Positions 8,485-17,495 are shown, counted from the first letter of the stretch. The stretch: DNA of 64,000 nucleotides from Pelagibacteraceae bacterium AG-430-F16 (GCA_003213015.1 QCOG01000001.1:248001-312000); one strand, 5' to 3'. The notes: a model not told the origin generated them from the letters alone. Translations and numbers: made by a program.

Positions 8485-8571
8485 TTATTTCTTTTTATTT
8501 TTTTTTCTTGCTCTTCTTTTTTTTGAGCCCATTTTTCTTCGGCCTCTGTGCTTCTTAGGATAACCCATCAT
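8485..8571 (-). CDS. Very small, highly basic protein (28 residues), unknown
   Basis: 28 residues, MMGYPKKHRGRRK then MGSKKRRARKKNKKK: 18 of 28 are Lys, Arg or His. A consensus Shine-Dalgarno, AGGAG, lies 5 bases before the first ATG on the minus strand, and a -35/-10 pair (TTGAAT, 17 bases, TATATC) lies further upstream. The composition resembles small ribosomal or RNA-binding proteins. It does not match the textbook bTHX or Sra sequences. Translation looks likely; the function is unknown. Confidence 0.6.
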   Translation of the reverse strand: MMGYPKKHRGRRKMGSKKRRARKKNKKK

Positions 8572-8600
8572 TTTCTCCTATTTATTATTTTATTGACTTA

Positions 8601-8632
8601 TATACGGGATATAGCATTGTCCCCATAAGTAT
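8601..8632 (-). promoter_or_regulatory. Putative promoter of the small basic gene
   Basis: On the minus strand TTGAAT, a 17-base spacer and TATATC precede the small basic gene by about 30 bases. The same 70-base gap must also contain the promoter of the divergent metC-like gene. A GGGA...TCCC short repeat lies in the middle. This is a by-eye promoter call. Confidence 0.4.
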
Positions 8633-8643
8633 TCAATTTTTTT

Positions 8644-9816
8644 ATGGTCTATTCTTTTAAAACATTTTTAAAACACACTGCTAAAGATTTTCATAACCAA
8701 TCTGTGAATCCTCCTATCGTGAGGGCATCAACTATTATATTTAAATCCATGCAAAATATTAGAAAAACTCAAAAGCAAAATATTAAAGATCCAACAGGTG
8801 GCCATTATGACTATGGAAGACAAGGAACATCAACAACACATGTTCTTTCAAAAATTTTAACAAAATTGGAAGAATCTTATCATGTTTTTCTAACACCAAC
8901 TGGTTTTGGTTCTGTTTTTTTGGCGATATTTAGTCTTGTAAGACCTGGGGATGAAATTATAGTTGCTGATCCTGTTTATAGCCCAACACGATTGTTAACT
9001 AAAGATTATTTAAAAGAATTTAATATTAAAACAAAATTTTATAATCCACATGACCTAAATTCAATCAAAAAGAATATTAGTAAAAAAACAAAACTTATAT
9101 TTGTTGAGTGTCCTGGTAGTAATTCCTTTGAGTTTCAAGACCTTTCGAAAATAATTTCTATAGCAAAAAAAAATAAGATTTTTACAGCAATTGATAATAC
9201 GTGGGGAACACCATATTTTCTTAAGCCAATAAAGTTAGGTTTTGATATGTCTATTGTTTCAGCAACTAAATATTACTCTGGTCATTCGGATGTAATGGGA
9301 GGTAGCTTAGCAGTAAATAAAAAAGTGTTTAAAAAGGTTCAAATTGCTGAAAAAATAACAGGACTTAGAATGGGTCCAGACGATGCTTATTTAGTTACTA
9401 GAGGCCTGAGGACACTCGATGTTAGATTGGACAGACATCAATCGAATGCCATGAAAGTAGCAAATTTTTTAACAAAAAACAAAAAAATAAAAGTTCTATA
9501 TCCTTTGAAAAAAGGTTCTTTAAATTACAGACTTTGGAAAAGATATTATGAAGGCGCGTCTGGTCTTATGGGTTTAAGAATTAAATCTTCAAAAAAAAAA
9601 GTGATCAAATTTGTCAATTCTTTAAAATTATTTGGACATGGATACAGCTGGGGAGGTTTTGAGAGTTTGGCACTACATCAAGAAATTAGAGAACATGGAG
9701 ATAGATCTTACTTAAATCTATCAAAAGATGAACATATAGTAAGATTACACATTGGATTAGAAGATCCAAAAGATTTAATTGAAGATTTAAGCAGATCCCT
9801 TAAATTCATCAAATGA
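8644..9816 (+). CDS. metC: Cys/Met metabolism PLP-dependent lyase, cystathionine beta-lyase-like
   Basis: 390 residues of the gamma-family of PLP enzymes. Lys209 in VSATKYYSGH is the PLP-binding lysine, with AIDNTWGTP (the PLP-binding Asp) before it and the RQGTSTTHVL segment near residue 60. GLRTLDVRLDRH is also diagnostic. MetC splits cystathionine to homocysteine, pyruvate and ammonia; gamma-lyases of the same family are hard to separate by motif. It is first in an overlapping operon: its stop overlaps the MFS start by 4 bases. Confidence 0.85.
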   Translation: MVYSFKTFLKHTAKDFHNQSVNPPIVRASTIIFKSMQNIRKTQKQNIKDPTGGHYDYGRQGTSTTHVLSKILTKLEESYHVFLTPTGFGSVFLAIFSLVRPGDEIIVADPVYSPTRLLTKDYLKEFNIKTKFYNPHDLNSIKKNISKKTKLIFVECPGSNSFEFQDLSKIISIAKKNKIFTAIDNTWGTPYFLKPIKLGFDMSIVSATKYYSGHSDVMGGSLAVNKKVFKKVQIAEKITGLRMGPDDAYLVTRGLRTLDVRLDRHQSNAMKVANFLTKNKKIKVLYPLKKGSLNYRLWKRYYEGASGLMGLRIKSSKKKVIKFVNSLKLFGHGYSWGGFESLALHQEIREHGDRSYLNLSKDEHIVRLHIGLEDPKDLIEDLSRSLKFIK

Positions 9817-11033
9817 GTTCTGAAAAATTTATTCAAAACAACCTAGCTTTAACCACCTTAATTTGTGCCTCTGTAGTAGTTTTGATGTCTTTAAGTGTAA
9901 GGCAAGTTTTTGGAATGTTTTTCATTGACTTTAACAATGATTTAGGAATTTCAAATACTGAATTTGGTTTGGCTATAGGTATTCAAATGTTAGGTTGGGG
10001 ACTATCTGGCCCAATTTTTGGAGTTCTTGCTGATAAATATGGAGGTCATAAATCAATTATTCTAGCATTTCTTTTTTACATTACTGGAGTTTATTTTTTA
10101 TATGCAGGTCCAAATACAGGAATTTTTTTTCAAATTAGTTTAGGAGTTTTAATTGGTATTGGTTGTGGTGGGACAGCGATAAGTATTCCAATGTCAATTG
10201 TAGGAAAGCATTTTCCACTTTCAAATAGAACAATCGCCATGAGTATAGTCACAGCTGTTGGTTCTTTTGGTTATTTTCTTTCTCCGCTTTTTACTAATTA
10301 CTCTTTACAAAATAACGGATGGGTTAGTACTCTCTTTTACTTCATTATATTTCTTTTTATTGGTTTATTATTTGCCTATTTTGTCAGATCTCCAAAACTA
10401 ATTGAAATCAACGAAGCTCACAGTGATCAAGGATCCTTAGATGCTCTTAAAGAAGCATTTCGAAACAAAAGCTATATTCTGCTGGTTTCTGGATTCTTTG
10501 TATGTGGTTTTCATATTACTTTAGTTGGGACCCATGTGCCCAAATATGTAGCAGACAGAGGTCTCGATGATTGGACTGCAGCGATGATTTTATCTTTAAT
10601 AGGTTTTTTTAATATCGTTGGTTCTTTGTTAAGTGGCTATTTATCTACAAAGATGAGTAAAAAAATTATCTTAAGTTCTATTTATTTTTTAAGAGGTGTC
10701 TCAATTTGTCTTTTTATTTTTTTACCTCCAAGCACTATTTCATCAATAATTTTTGGTGCTAGTTTTGGTTTTTTATGGTTATCCACTGTTCCAGCTACAA
10801 GTGGAATTGTAGCGCACATTTTTGGGACAAAGTATCTTGGCCTTTTATATGGTTTAGTTTTTTTAAGTCATCAAATTGGATCTTTTTTTGGGGCATATCT
10901 TGGTGGACTATTCTATGACATATATGGCTCTTATAACTATGCGTGGTATTTAGCAATTGCATTATCTGTTTTTGCAGGCTTAATACACTTACCAATTAAA
11001 GAGCAAGCAATTGATAGATTACAAAAAGCATAA
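9813..11033 (+). CDS. Major facilitator superfamily transporter
   Basis: 406 residues with twelve predicted membrane helices. The MFS motif A variant GVLADKYGGHKS is in the loop between helices 2 and 3, around residues 69-80. The arrangement resembles the oxalate/formate or monocarboxylate antiporter-like MFS group, but the substrate cannot be read from the sequence. It overlaps the metC-like gene by 4 bases (ATGA) and pabB by 23 bases, so it belongs to the same transcript. Confidence 0.85.
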   Translation: MSSEKFIQNNLALTTLICASVVVLMSLSVRQVFGMFFIDFNNDLGISNTEFGLAIGIQMLGWGLSGPIFGVLADKYGGHKSIILAFLFYITGVYFLYAGPNTGIFFQISLGVLIGIGCGGTAISIPMSIVGKHFPLSNRTIAMSIVTAVGSFGYFLSPLFTNYSLQNNGWVSTLFYFIIFLFIGLLFAYFVRSPKLIEINEAHSDQGSLDALKEAFRNKSYILLVSGFFVCGFHITLVGTHVPKYVADRGLDDWTAAMILSLIGFFNIVGSLLSGYLSTKMSKKIILSSIYFLRGVSICLFIFLPPSTISSIIFGASFGFLWLSTVPATSGIVAHIFGTKYLGLLYGLVFLSHQIGSFFGAYLGGLFYDIYGSYNYAWYLAIALSVFAGLIHLPIKEQAIDRLQKA

Positions 11034-12225
11034 ATCAAATTTTAGTCCTTATCTGGAGAAATTATATCAATCAGATAAACCTATGATCATCTATAAATAT
11101 AAAGATGGATATAAAATATTTACAGATTTTTCAAAGAGAATAGTGCTTAACAACTCCAATATAGAAAAATTTTTAAATAATATAAGTAAAAAAAAATTTA
11201 AAAGAGAACAAGATCTTTATGTGGGTTTTTTTGGTTATGAAATATTGTGCAATTTGCTAAATATTAGAATTAAAAATCAAAAAAAGAATGGATTCTATAA
11301 GGGTCTTTTTTATAAGCCGGAAACTATAATTACTTTATCAAAAAAAATTAAAATATCTTCAACACTCAAGAAACAGAGTTTTCATTACCACTTTAATCAA
11401 ACTAAAATATTAAAACCATTTAAAGTAAATATTAACTTTGAAAAATATAAAAAAATCTTCAATCTTTTTTCTAAAAAAATAAGAGCAGGAGAGACATATC
11501 AAATAAAAATTTGCACAAAGTACAAAAATAAATCTGAGATAGATCCAGTTAGTTTTTTTTGGAGGTTAATGAAGGTAAATTCCTCACCAGAGTCATTTAT
11601 GATTAGAGATAAGAATTATTCTATTGTTAGTTGCTCTCCTGAAACTCTAATAGAAAAAAAAGGATTAAAGGTAACAACGAAACCAATAGCTGGAACACTA
11701 AAAAAAAATCAAAATCTAGATAAATCTAAAGCTCTCAGTTTTTTTAAAAATAACGATAAGGAAACCAAAGAACACAACATGATTGTAGATATGGAGAGAA
11801 ACGATCTATCAAAAATTTGTAAGCCAGGAAGTGTTATAATCAAAAAAAAAAAATACGTAGAGGAATATAAACATTTGTATCATTATGTATCTACAATAGA
11901 GGGTAAATTAAAAAATAATATCAATTTAAAAGATATCATTAAATCTATGATGCCTGGTGGGTCTGTAATAGGATGTCCAAAAATAAGAACAATCCAACTG
12001 TTAAATAGCCAAGAAAAAGAGGGAAGAAATATTTTTACAGGAAGTTTTGGATTCATAAAGTTTAATATGGATATGCGTTTTAACTTAATAATAAGATCAA
12101 TCTTAAATTTCAAAAATGTTTCAGAGATAGCAGCAGCCTCAGGTGTCGTATTAGATAGTTTCTCTAAAAAAGAATTTAATGAAAATTACATTAAAGCTAA
12201 ATCATTATTAGAGTTATTTAAATGA
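11011..12225 (+). CDS. pabB: Chorismate-binding enzyme, probable aminodeoxychorismate synthase component I
   Basis: 404 residues. Chorismate-enzyme motifs are clear: CSPETLI, PIAGTLKKN at 225-233, EHNMIVDMERNDLS, MMPGGSVIGCPK and FTGSFGFI. Followed by pabA-like and aminotransferase genes it most likely makes 4-amino-4-deoxychorismate for folate. Oddly, the active-site motif is PIAGT, as in anthranilate synthase, whereas typical PabB has PIKGT with a lysine that attacks chorismate. The start is a TTG inside the MFS gene; the first in-frame ATG would remove 24 residues. Confidence 0.75.
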   Translation: MIDYKKHKSNFSPYLEKLYQSDKPMIIYKYKDGYKIFTDFSKRIVLNNSNIEKFLNNISKKKFKREQDLYVGFFGYEILCNLLNIRIKNQKKNGFYKGLFYKPETIITLSKKIKISSTLKKQSFHYHFNQTKILKPFKVNINFEKYKKIFNLFSKKIRAGETYQIKICTKYKNKSEIDPVSFFWRLMKVNSSPESFMIRDKNYSIVSCSPETLIEKKGLKVTTKPIAGTLKKNQNLDKSKALSFFKNNDKETKEHNMIVDMERNDLSKICKPGSVIIKKKKYVEEYKHLYHYVSTIEGKLKNNINLKDIIKSMMPGGSVIGCPKIRTIQLLNSQEKEGRNIFTGSFGFIKFNMDMRFNLIIRSILNFKNVSEIAAASGVVLDSFSKKEFNENYIKAKSLLELFK

Positions 12226-12782
12226 TATATATTATTGATCATCAGGATTCTTTTACATGGAATGTAGTTCACCAATTTTCTCAATTCGGTAAAGTGCATT
12301 GTTCTGATTATTTTGATATAGATAAAAAATTATTAAATAGGTCAGATGTTATAGTTTTTTCTCCAGGTCCTGGTTCTCCAAAAGACTATCCGGAAACTTC
12401 GAAAATTTATAATAAATATAAAGGTAAAAAAAAAATGATTGGTATATGTTTAGGATTTCAGTTGATATTATATAATGAGGGTGGAAAAATTAGACAACAA
12501 AATAAAATATACCATGGATATCAATCAAAGATTAAAGTTAATGGAAAAAGTAAAATTTTTAAAAAGAATAAACTTTTTAATATTGGAAGATATCATTCAT
12601 TAAAGTTAAATGAGCCATATTTTTCAAAAAATCTCAATATTACAATGCGATGTACAAAGACTAACACAGCGATGGCTTTTGAAGATAATTTAAATAAAAT
12701 TTATGGATTTCAATTTCATCCTGAATCATTCTTAACTGAAAATGGCAATTTTTTTATTAAAAAAATCTTATCAAGCAAATAA
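12222..12782 (+). CDS. pabA: Glutamine amidotransferase subunit (PabA/TrpG class I)
   Basis: 186 residues. IDHQDSFTWNVV at the N-terminus, the oxyanion loop SPGPGSP at 47-53, the nucleophile Cys76 in GICLGFQ, and His166/Glu168 in FQFHPES form a complete class I amidotransferase triad. It hydrolyses glutamine and passes ammonia to the chorismate-binding subunit. It overlaps pabB by 4 bases. TrpG and PabA cannot be told apart by motif, and one protein often serves both enzymes. Confidence 0.85.
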   Translation: MIYIIDHQDSFTWNVVHQFSQFGKVHCSDYFDIDKKLLNRSDVIVFSPGPGSPKDYPETSKIYNKYKGKKKMIGICLGFQLILYNEGGKIRQQNKIYHGYQSKIKVNGKSKIFKKNKLFNIGRYHSLKLNEPYFSKNLNITMRCTKTNTAMAFEDNLNKIYGFQFHPESFLTENGNFFIKKILSSK

Positions 12783-13491
12783 TAAAAAAGAAATAAGATT
12801 TAAAGATTTGTGGGGATCTCACGGAATCTTTACAACTATAAGACTTGTAGGGAAACCCGGTAAGCTTGTTTTATTTAAAAGTCACTTTAACGGATTAGTT
12901 AAATCTCTAAAAAGATATAAAATTTATACAAAAAATACCGAGAAAAATATTAAACATTTGATTCATTCAAATATTAACAAAAATATTAATTATGATCATC
13001 TGCTCCGAATCGCTTTAACAAAAAAAATTATATCAATTTCTATCCGTAAAAGACTTGAACCTAAAAAAAATTTCGGATTGAAAATTATAAATTACAAAAG
13101 AATTGATCCCTTAACAAAAAATCTTTATTATAAAAAGATTCTCAAAGAATTGAATAAATATGACCCAAAAAAAATTGATATAGCTTTAGTTTATAAAGGA
13201 AAAATTTTAGAAACTTGCACCTCAAATATTTTGTTTTTCAAAGATAAAAAGTATTTCTCACCAAAAAATAATTGTTATATTGGAAACACAATTAAATATT
13301 TGAAAGGTAAGATTAAAATTTCATTTAAAGATATTTATTATAAAGATTTGAAAAAATTTGAAGAGATAATGTTAATAGGCTCAGGAAAAGGTTTGACACC
13401 AGTCAAATACATCAAAGAGATGAATTGGAAGAGTAAAAATAATTTCGGATATAAAAAAATAAACAAATATCTAAATTTTAAATCATTATGA
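12742..13491 (+). CDS. pabC: Class IV aminotransferase fold protein, probable aminodeoxychorismate lyase
   Basis: 249 residues with the fold-type IV PLP layout: HGIFTTIRL near residue 28-36 (equivalent of the GVFET segment), a candidate PLP lysine in PLTKNLYYKK, ETCTSNILFF (equivalent of ETSxSNIF) and GSGKGLTPV near the end. After pabB and pabA it is best read as 4-amino-4-deoxychorismate lyase, giving p-aminobenzoate and pyruvate. It starts 41 bases inside pabA; a TTG at about 12808 is an alternative. Divergence is high, so branched-chain aminotransferase is not excluded. Confidence 0.7.
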   Translation: MAIFLLKKSYQANNKKEIRFKDLWGSHGIFTTIRLVGKPGKLVLFKSHFNGLVKSLKRYKIYTKNTEKNIKHLIHSNINKNINYDHLLRIALTKKIISISIRKRLEPKKNFGLKIINYKRIDPLTKNLYYKKILKELNKYDPKKIDIALVYKGKILETCTSNILFFKDKKYFSPKNNCYIGNTIKYLKGKIKISFKDIYYKDLKKFEEIMLIGSGKGLTPVKYIKEMNWKSKNNFGYKKINKYLNFKSL

Positions 13492-13892
13492 GTGATCCTA
13501 ACAATCCTTGTATATTCTGTAAAACTAACCAGAATGAATTAATATTTGAAAATGACCTTGCGTATGCATCCTCTGATAGTTATCCTGTCTCACAATTTCA
13601 CTCATTAGTTGTTCCAAAAAGATGTATAGAAAATTATTTTGAGTTAAATGAAAAAGAAATTTTAGCTTGTAACGACCTTATCAAAAAATTAAAAAAAAAG
13701 ATAATATCAGAAGATAAATCAGTAGAAGGTTTTAATATTGGAACAAATGCTGGAAAGGTTGCGGGCCAATCTATTTTCCATTGCCATATACATGTGATTC
13801 CACGAAGAAAAGGGGATGTGGATAACCCACAAGGTGGAGTTAGAAGTGTTATACCTTTTAAACAACATTATATTCGAAAAATTAAAAAATAA
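13488..13892 (+). CDS. HIT family hydrolase
   Basis: 134 residues with the histidine triad HCHIHVIPR at 98-106 and an N-terminal CIFCK motif (8-12). HIT proteins hydrolyse nucleotide phosphoramidates and dinucleoside polyphosphates such as Ap4A. It overlaps the pabC-like gene by 4 bases and is the last gene of the metC-MFS-pab operon, 87 bases before aprM. Confidence 0.9.
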   Translation: MSDPNNPCIFCKTNQNELIFENDLAYASSDSYPVSQFHSLVVPKRCIENYFELNEKEILACNDLIKKLKKKIISEDKSVEGFNIGTNAGKVAGQSIFHCHIHVIPRRKGDVDNPQGGVRSVIPFKQHYIRKIKK

Positions 13893-13928
13893 TGTTCTTA
13901 TTGGGCAAAAAGTGCGCTTTAATCACTG

Positions 13929-13957
13929 TTGAACTATTTTTTTAAGTATATTAGTAA
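13929..13957 (+). promoter_or_regulatory. Putative promoter of the apr operon
   Basis: TTGAAC at 13929-13934, a 17-base spacer and TAGTAA at 13952-13957 give a plausible sigma-70-type promoter with initiation near 13964. This argues that aprM starts at the ATG at 13980, because the alternative TTG start at 13929 would lie inside the -35 box. Confidence 0.4.
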
Positions 13958-13979
13958 TAATAAAATTTTTATAATAATT

Positions 13980-14768
13980 ATGTTTACAACTAATCCATTT
14001 GCTACTTTAGCTGAAACAATTCCAATGATGGCAATTCAAACTTTTGTAATCGTTATGGTTGGGTTAGTAATTTTAGGAACAGTAATAGACATCATACATA
14101 AAAAGAATGTTAAATATTTTTTCAATAATGCTAAAAAAGCAAAAAAATCAGCAAAAAGGGAATTGGGCACAGGTGAAAGGCTAGCCGTTATTGGCAAAAC
14201 AATAATTCATGATATCGGAACAACAGCTGAGCTTGGTTGGGGTAAAAGAAGAATTGCACATGTCTTGGGAATGTATGGAACAATCCTTTTTTGGGTCGGT
14301 TCTGCTGCGATGATATTTTTTTACACTGACTCACAGACGCCAACCGTTTGGCCAATTATCTGGCATGTTGGAGCAATAATGACCTGCTTAGGTGGATATT
14401 GGTTTTGGCTTTTTTTAAGAGTAGATGTTGCAGCTGAAGCAAACTCGGTTTTTAGAATAATAACAGCAGACTTATTTGTTCTAGCACTCTTAGCATCTGC
14501 TACTTTTGGTTTAATTTGGTCTTACCTGCAATTTAAAGAAATAATTATATGGGACACTTTATTTCTATTTTTATTTGGAGTTGCAAATATAGCTTTATTC
14601 GGAGGAGTTTATTGGTCTAAGTTTGCTCATATGTTTTACAAACCAGGAGCTGCAATACAAAAAAACTTAGCTGAGGCTGATGGTTCAAGAGATAACTTAC
14701 CACCACCTGCTGATGCCCCTGAACAATTTGGTCTCGGCATAAAAAGAGAAGAGCCAAAACACTATTAA
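13980..14768 (+). CDS. aprM: APS reductase-associated membrane protein AprM
   Basis: About 262 residues from the ATG at 13980, with five to six hydrophobic helices and a cytoplasmic segment after the first helix (KKAKKSAKRELGTGERL). Histidines in HVLGMYG and WHVGAIM could bind haem. Directly followed by aprB and aprA it matches AprM, the putative quinone-linked membrane partner of APS reductase in sulfite-oxidising bacteria. A TTG 51 bases upstream (13929) would add 17 residues. The electron-transfer role is inferred from family and context. Confidence 0.8.
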   Translation: MFTTNPFATLAETIPMMAIQTFVIVMVGLVILGTVIDIIHKKNVKYFFNNAKKAKKSAKRELGTGERLAVIGKTIIHDIGTTAELGWGKRRIAHVLGMYGTILFWVGSAAMIFFYTDSQTPTVWPIIWHVGAIMTCLGGYWFWLFLRVDVAAEANSVFRIITADLFVLALLASATFGLIWSYLQFKEIIIWDTLFLFLFGVANIALFGGVYWSKFAHMFYKPGAAIQKNLAEADGSRDNLPPPADAPEQFGLGIKREEPKHY

Positions 14769-14799
14769 TATGTTAGAATTAAAAAAGGAGATAAAATAA

Positions 14800-15270
14800 A
14801 TGTCAACATTTGTATACATGACTAGGTGTGACGGTTGTGGTCACTGTGTTGATATCTGTCCGTCAGATATCATGCATATAGACAAAACTATAAGAAGAGC
14901 AAAAAATATTGAGCCAAATTTTTGTTGGGAGTGTTACTCTTGTGTTAAAGCTTGTCCTAATCATGCAATAGATGTAAGGGGCTATGCTGACTTTGCACCA
15001 ATGGGTCACAGCGTAAGAGTTAGAAGAGAAGAAGAAAAAGGAACTATCTCATGGAAAATAAAGTTTAGAAATGGAACAGAAAAGGATTTTGTATCTCCTA
15101 TAACAACAAAGCCTTGGGGAAAGTTTATTCCAAAACTTGCTGATGGAGATAAACCAAATCAAGGAGAAATTAATTCACAAATTCTTTACAATGAACCGCA
15201 CGGTTTAAACACTGACAAAGAACTTCCAACATTAGATAAGAACTCCTTTAAAAAAGGAGTTTATTATTAA
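14800..15270 (+). CDS. aprB: Adenylylsulfate reductase beta subunit
   Basis: 156 residues. Two [4Fe-4S] cluster motifs are present: Cys10/13/16/20 (CDGCGHCVDICP) and Cys42/45/48/52 (CWECYSCVKACP). The remaining C-terminal part, starting VRGYADFAPMGHSV, is the AprB tail that wraps the alpha subunit. It carries electrons between the FAD of AprA and the membrane partner. AAAAAAGGAGAT gives a strong ribosome binding site. Its stop overlaps the aprA start by one base. Confidence 0.95.
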   Translation: MSTFVYMTRCDGCGHCVDICPSDIMHIDKTIRRAKNIEPNFCWECYSCVKACPNHAIDVRGYADFAPMGHSVRVRREEEKGTISWKIKFRNGTEKDFVSPITTKPWGKFIPKLADGDKPNQGEINSQILYNEPHGLNTDKELPTLDKNSFKKGVYY

Positions 15271-17129
15271 TGCCAAAAAATAAAACTATTTTTGAAGACT
15301 GTGATGTATTAGTTGTTGGTGGTGGTATGGCTGGCACTGGCGCTACGTTCGAAGCTAGACACTGGGGAAGAAATTTAAAAATCATTTGTGTTGAAAAAGC
15401 AAACATTGACAGAAGTGGTGCAGTAGCTCAAGGACTTTACGCAATCAATTGTTATATGGGAATGCAATGGGGAGAAAACCAACCTGAAGATCATGTCAGA
15501 TACGCCAGAAATGATTTGATGGGATTGGTCAGAGAAGATTTAGGTTATGACATGGCAAGACATGTAGACTCAACTGTACATATGTTCGATGAGTGGGGAT
15601 TGCCTATGATGAAAAATAAAGAAACTGGCAGATATCAAAGAGAAGGTAAGTGGCAAATAATGATTCACGGCGAAAGTTATAAACCGATAGTTGCTGAAGC
15701 AGCAAAGAAGTCAGCCGATAAAATTTACAATAGAATTATGATAACTCATCTTCTTAAAGATGAAGAAAATGAAAATAGAGTGGCTGGAGCAGTTGGTTTT
15801 AATATGAGAACTGGTGACTATCATGTTTTCAAAGCCAAAGCGGTAATCATTGCTGCGGGAGGGGCGTCACATATATTTAAACCCAGAGCAGTTGGTGAAG
15901 GAATGGGAAGAACTTGGTATGCACCTTGGAGTAACGGTTCTGCTTACGCATTACCTATAGCAGCTGGTGCTAAGATGACACAAATGGAAAATAGAATTGT
16001 ACTTTGCAGATTTAAAGATGGTTACGGTCCAGTTGGTGCGTATTTTTTACATTTAAAAACTTACACGCAAAATGCTAACGGGGAGAATTATGAAAAAAAA
16101 TGGTACGACGCTACAAAAAAACTTGTTGGTGAATATATTGATCATCATCCAACTCCAACATGTTTAAGAAATCATGCATTTATTCAAGAAGTGGCAGCAG
16201 GTGGTGGACCAATACACATGGTAACTAAAGAAGCTTTTCAAGACCCCCATCTCGAAACTATTGGCTGGGAAAACTTTTTAGGTATGACAGTCGGTCAAGC
16301 TGTAGTTTGGGCATCACAGAATATAGATCCAAAGTATACTAATCCAGAATTAACAACTTCAGAACCTTACGTTATGGGTTCACATGCAACATGTTCAGGA
16401 GCATGGGTAAGTGGTCCAGAGGACATTGCACCTGACGATTATTTCTGGGGATATAACAGAATGATGACTGTAGAGGGTTTATTTGGGGCAGGTGACACTG
16501 TTGGTGGAAGCGCTCACAAATTTTCATCGGGTTCTTTCACAGAGGGAAGACTAGCAGCAAAAGCTGCTGTTAAATACATCGAAGATAAAAAAGCTAATAA
16601 TATTAGATTAAGTGAAAAACAATATAATGATTTAAAGGAAGTAATTTATAAACCTTTAGAAAATTATACGGTTGGTAGGAATGAAATAACCGGAGGTACA
16701 GTTTCCCCAAGTTATATCTCTCCTATACAAGGACTACAAAGACTTCAAAAAATCATGGATGAATATTGCGGTGGAATTACTAATAATTATATGACAAATG
16801 ATAAACTTCTTAAAAAAGGTTTAGAATTACTTGATTGGCTTCAAGAAGACCTGGAAAATGTAGGTGCCGAGGATTATCATCAGTTAATGAGAGCTTGGGA
16901 GCTAAAACACAGAACTTTAACATCTCAATGTGTTACTGAGCATACTTTATTTAGAGAAGAAACGCGTTGGCCAGGATATTATTATAGAGGTGACCATATG
17001 AAATTGGATGATGAAAATTGGCATTGTTTAACCGTATCAAGACGAGATCCCGAAACAGGTAAATTTACTATGGAAAAAAAACCTGTCTATCACATAGTAG
17101 ACGATAAAGAGAAAAAAAAGGCTTCTTAA
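15270..17129 (+). CDS. aprA: Adenylylsulfate reductase alpha subunit
   Basis: 619 residues, normal AprA length. The FAD-binding motif DVLVVGGGMAGTGA lies at 10-23 and the second FAD strand AVIIAAGGASHIF near 194-206. The C-terminal helical region with YHQLMRAWELKHR is the conserved fumarate-reductase-like cap. AprA interconverts APS with sulfite and AMP. The aprM partner and the adjacent sulfite-releasing enzymes imply the oxidative direction (sulfite to APS). No sat or aprQ-like gene is next to it, so the last step to sulfate would be encoded elsewhere. Confidence 0.96.
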   Translation: MPKNKTIFEDCDVLVVGGGMAGTGATFEARHWGRNLKIICVEKANIDRSGAVAQGLYAINCYMGMQWGENQPEDHVRYARNDLMGLVREDLGYDMARHVDSTVHMFDEWGLPMMKNKETGRYQREGKWQIMIHGESYKPIVAEAAKKSADKIYNRIMITHLLKDEENENRVAGAVGFNMRTGDYHVFKAKAVIIAAGGASHIFKPRAVGEGMGRTWYAPWSNGSAYALPIAAGAKMTQMENRIVLCRFKDGYGPVGAYFLHLKTYTQNANGENYEKKWYDATKKLVGEYIDHHPTPTCLRNHAFIQEVAAGGGPIHMVTKEAFQDPHLETIGWENFLGMTVGQAVVWASQNIDPKYTNPELTTSEPYVMGSHATCSGAWVSGPEDIAPDDYFWGYNRMMTVEGLFGAGDTVGGSAHKFSSGSFTEGRLAAKAAVKYIEDKKANNIRLSEKQYNDLKEVIYKPLENYTVGRNEITGGTVSPSYISPIQGLQRLQKIMDEYCGGITNNYMTNDKLLKKGLELLDWLQEDLENVGAEDYHQLMRAWELKHRTLTSQCVTEHTLFREETRWPGYYYRGDHMKLDDENWHCLTVSRRDPETGKFTMEKKPVYHIVDDKEKKKAS

Positions 17130-17144
17130 AAGGACTTCTAAATT

Positions 17145-17495
17145 ATGAGCTTCACATCAAAGACTGATGATGAAATAATTAAATTAGCAAACCCTATATG
17201 GTCGAATTTAATTAGGTCTTCAAATATGAAGGATTATGGTGGTTTCACTAAAGACTTTTCTTCCCAAATGCTTTATGGCGCTAATGAAGTTGAGCTAGGT
17301 AAACAATGGGCCAGCAACAAACTTATCTCAAGCCTGACAGAAAATTTTAAGGCATTTGGCTGTCTTAGGAGGGGAATGCATGTTACTGTATTATATAAAC
17401 AGACTAGCACCGCGGAAGAGGGTGAGTTTTTAGGAAGGCTAGTTCTAGGGGAAGAGGGCGATGCAGTTAAAGTTTTTGGAGCAACTATTTTTTAA
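17145..17495 (+). CDS. Unknown 116-residue protein of the apr operon
   Basis: 116 residues starting 15 bases after aprA behind an AAAGGA site. It is soluble looking, with no signal peptide and no membrane helix. An N-terminal helical part (DDEIIKLANPIWSNLIRSS) is followed by a beta-rich C-terminal half (GMHVTVLYKQ, GEFLGRLVLGEEG). There is one cysteine, in FGCLRR, and no metal motif. No family recognised. Its position suggests a role in APS reductase assembly, sulfite binding or regulation; this is inference only. Confidence 0.7.
   Translation: MSFTSKTDDEIIKLANPIWSNLIRSSNMKDYGGFTKDFSSQMLYGANEVELGKQWASNKLISSLTENFKAFGCLRRGMHVTVLYKQTSTAEEGEFLGRLVLGEEGDAVKVFGATIF

Noticed and set aside
13929-13979. 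TTG start for aprM
   Set aside because: It falls in a likely -35 box and the ATG at 13980 gives a normal N-terminus.
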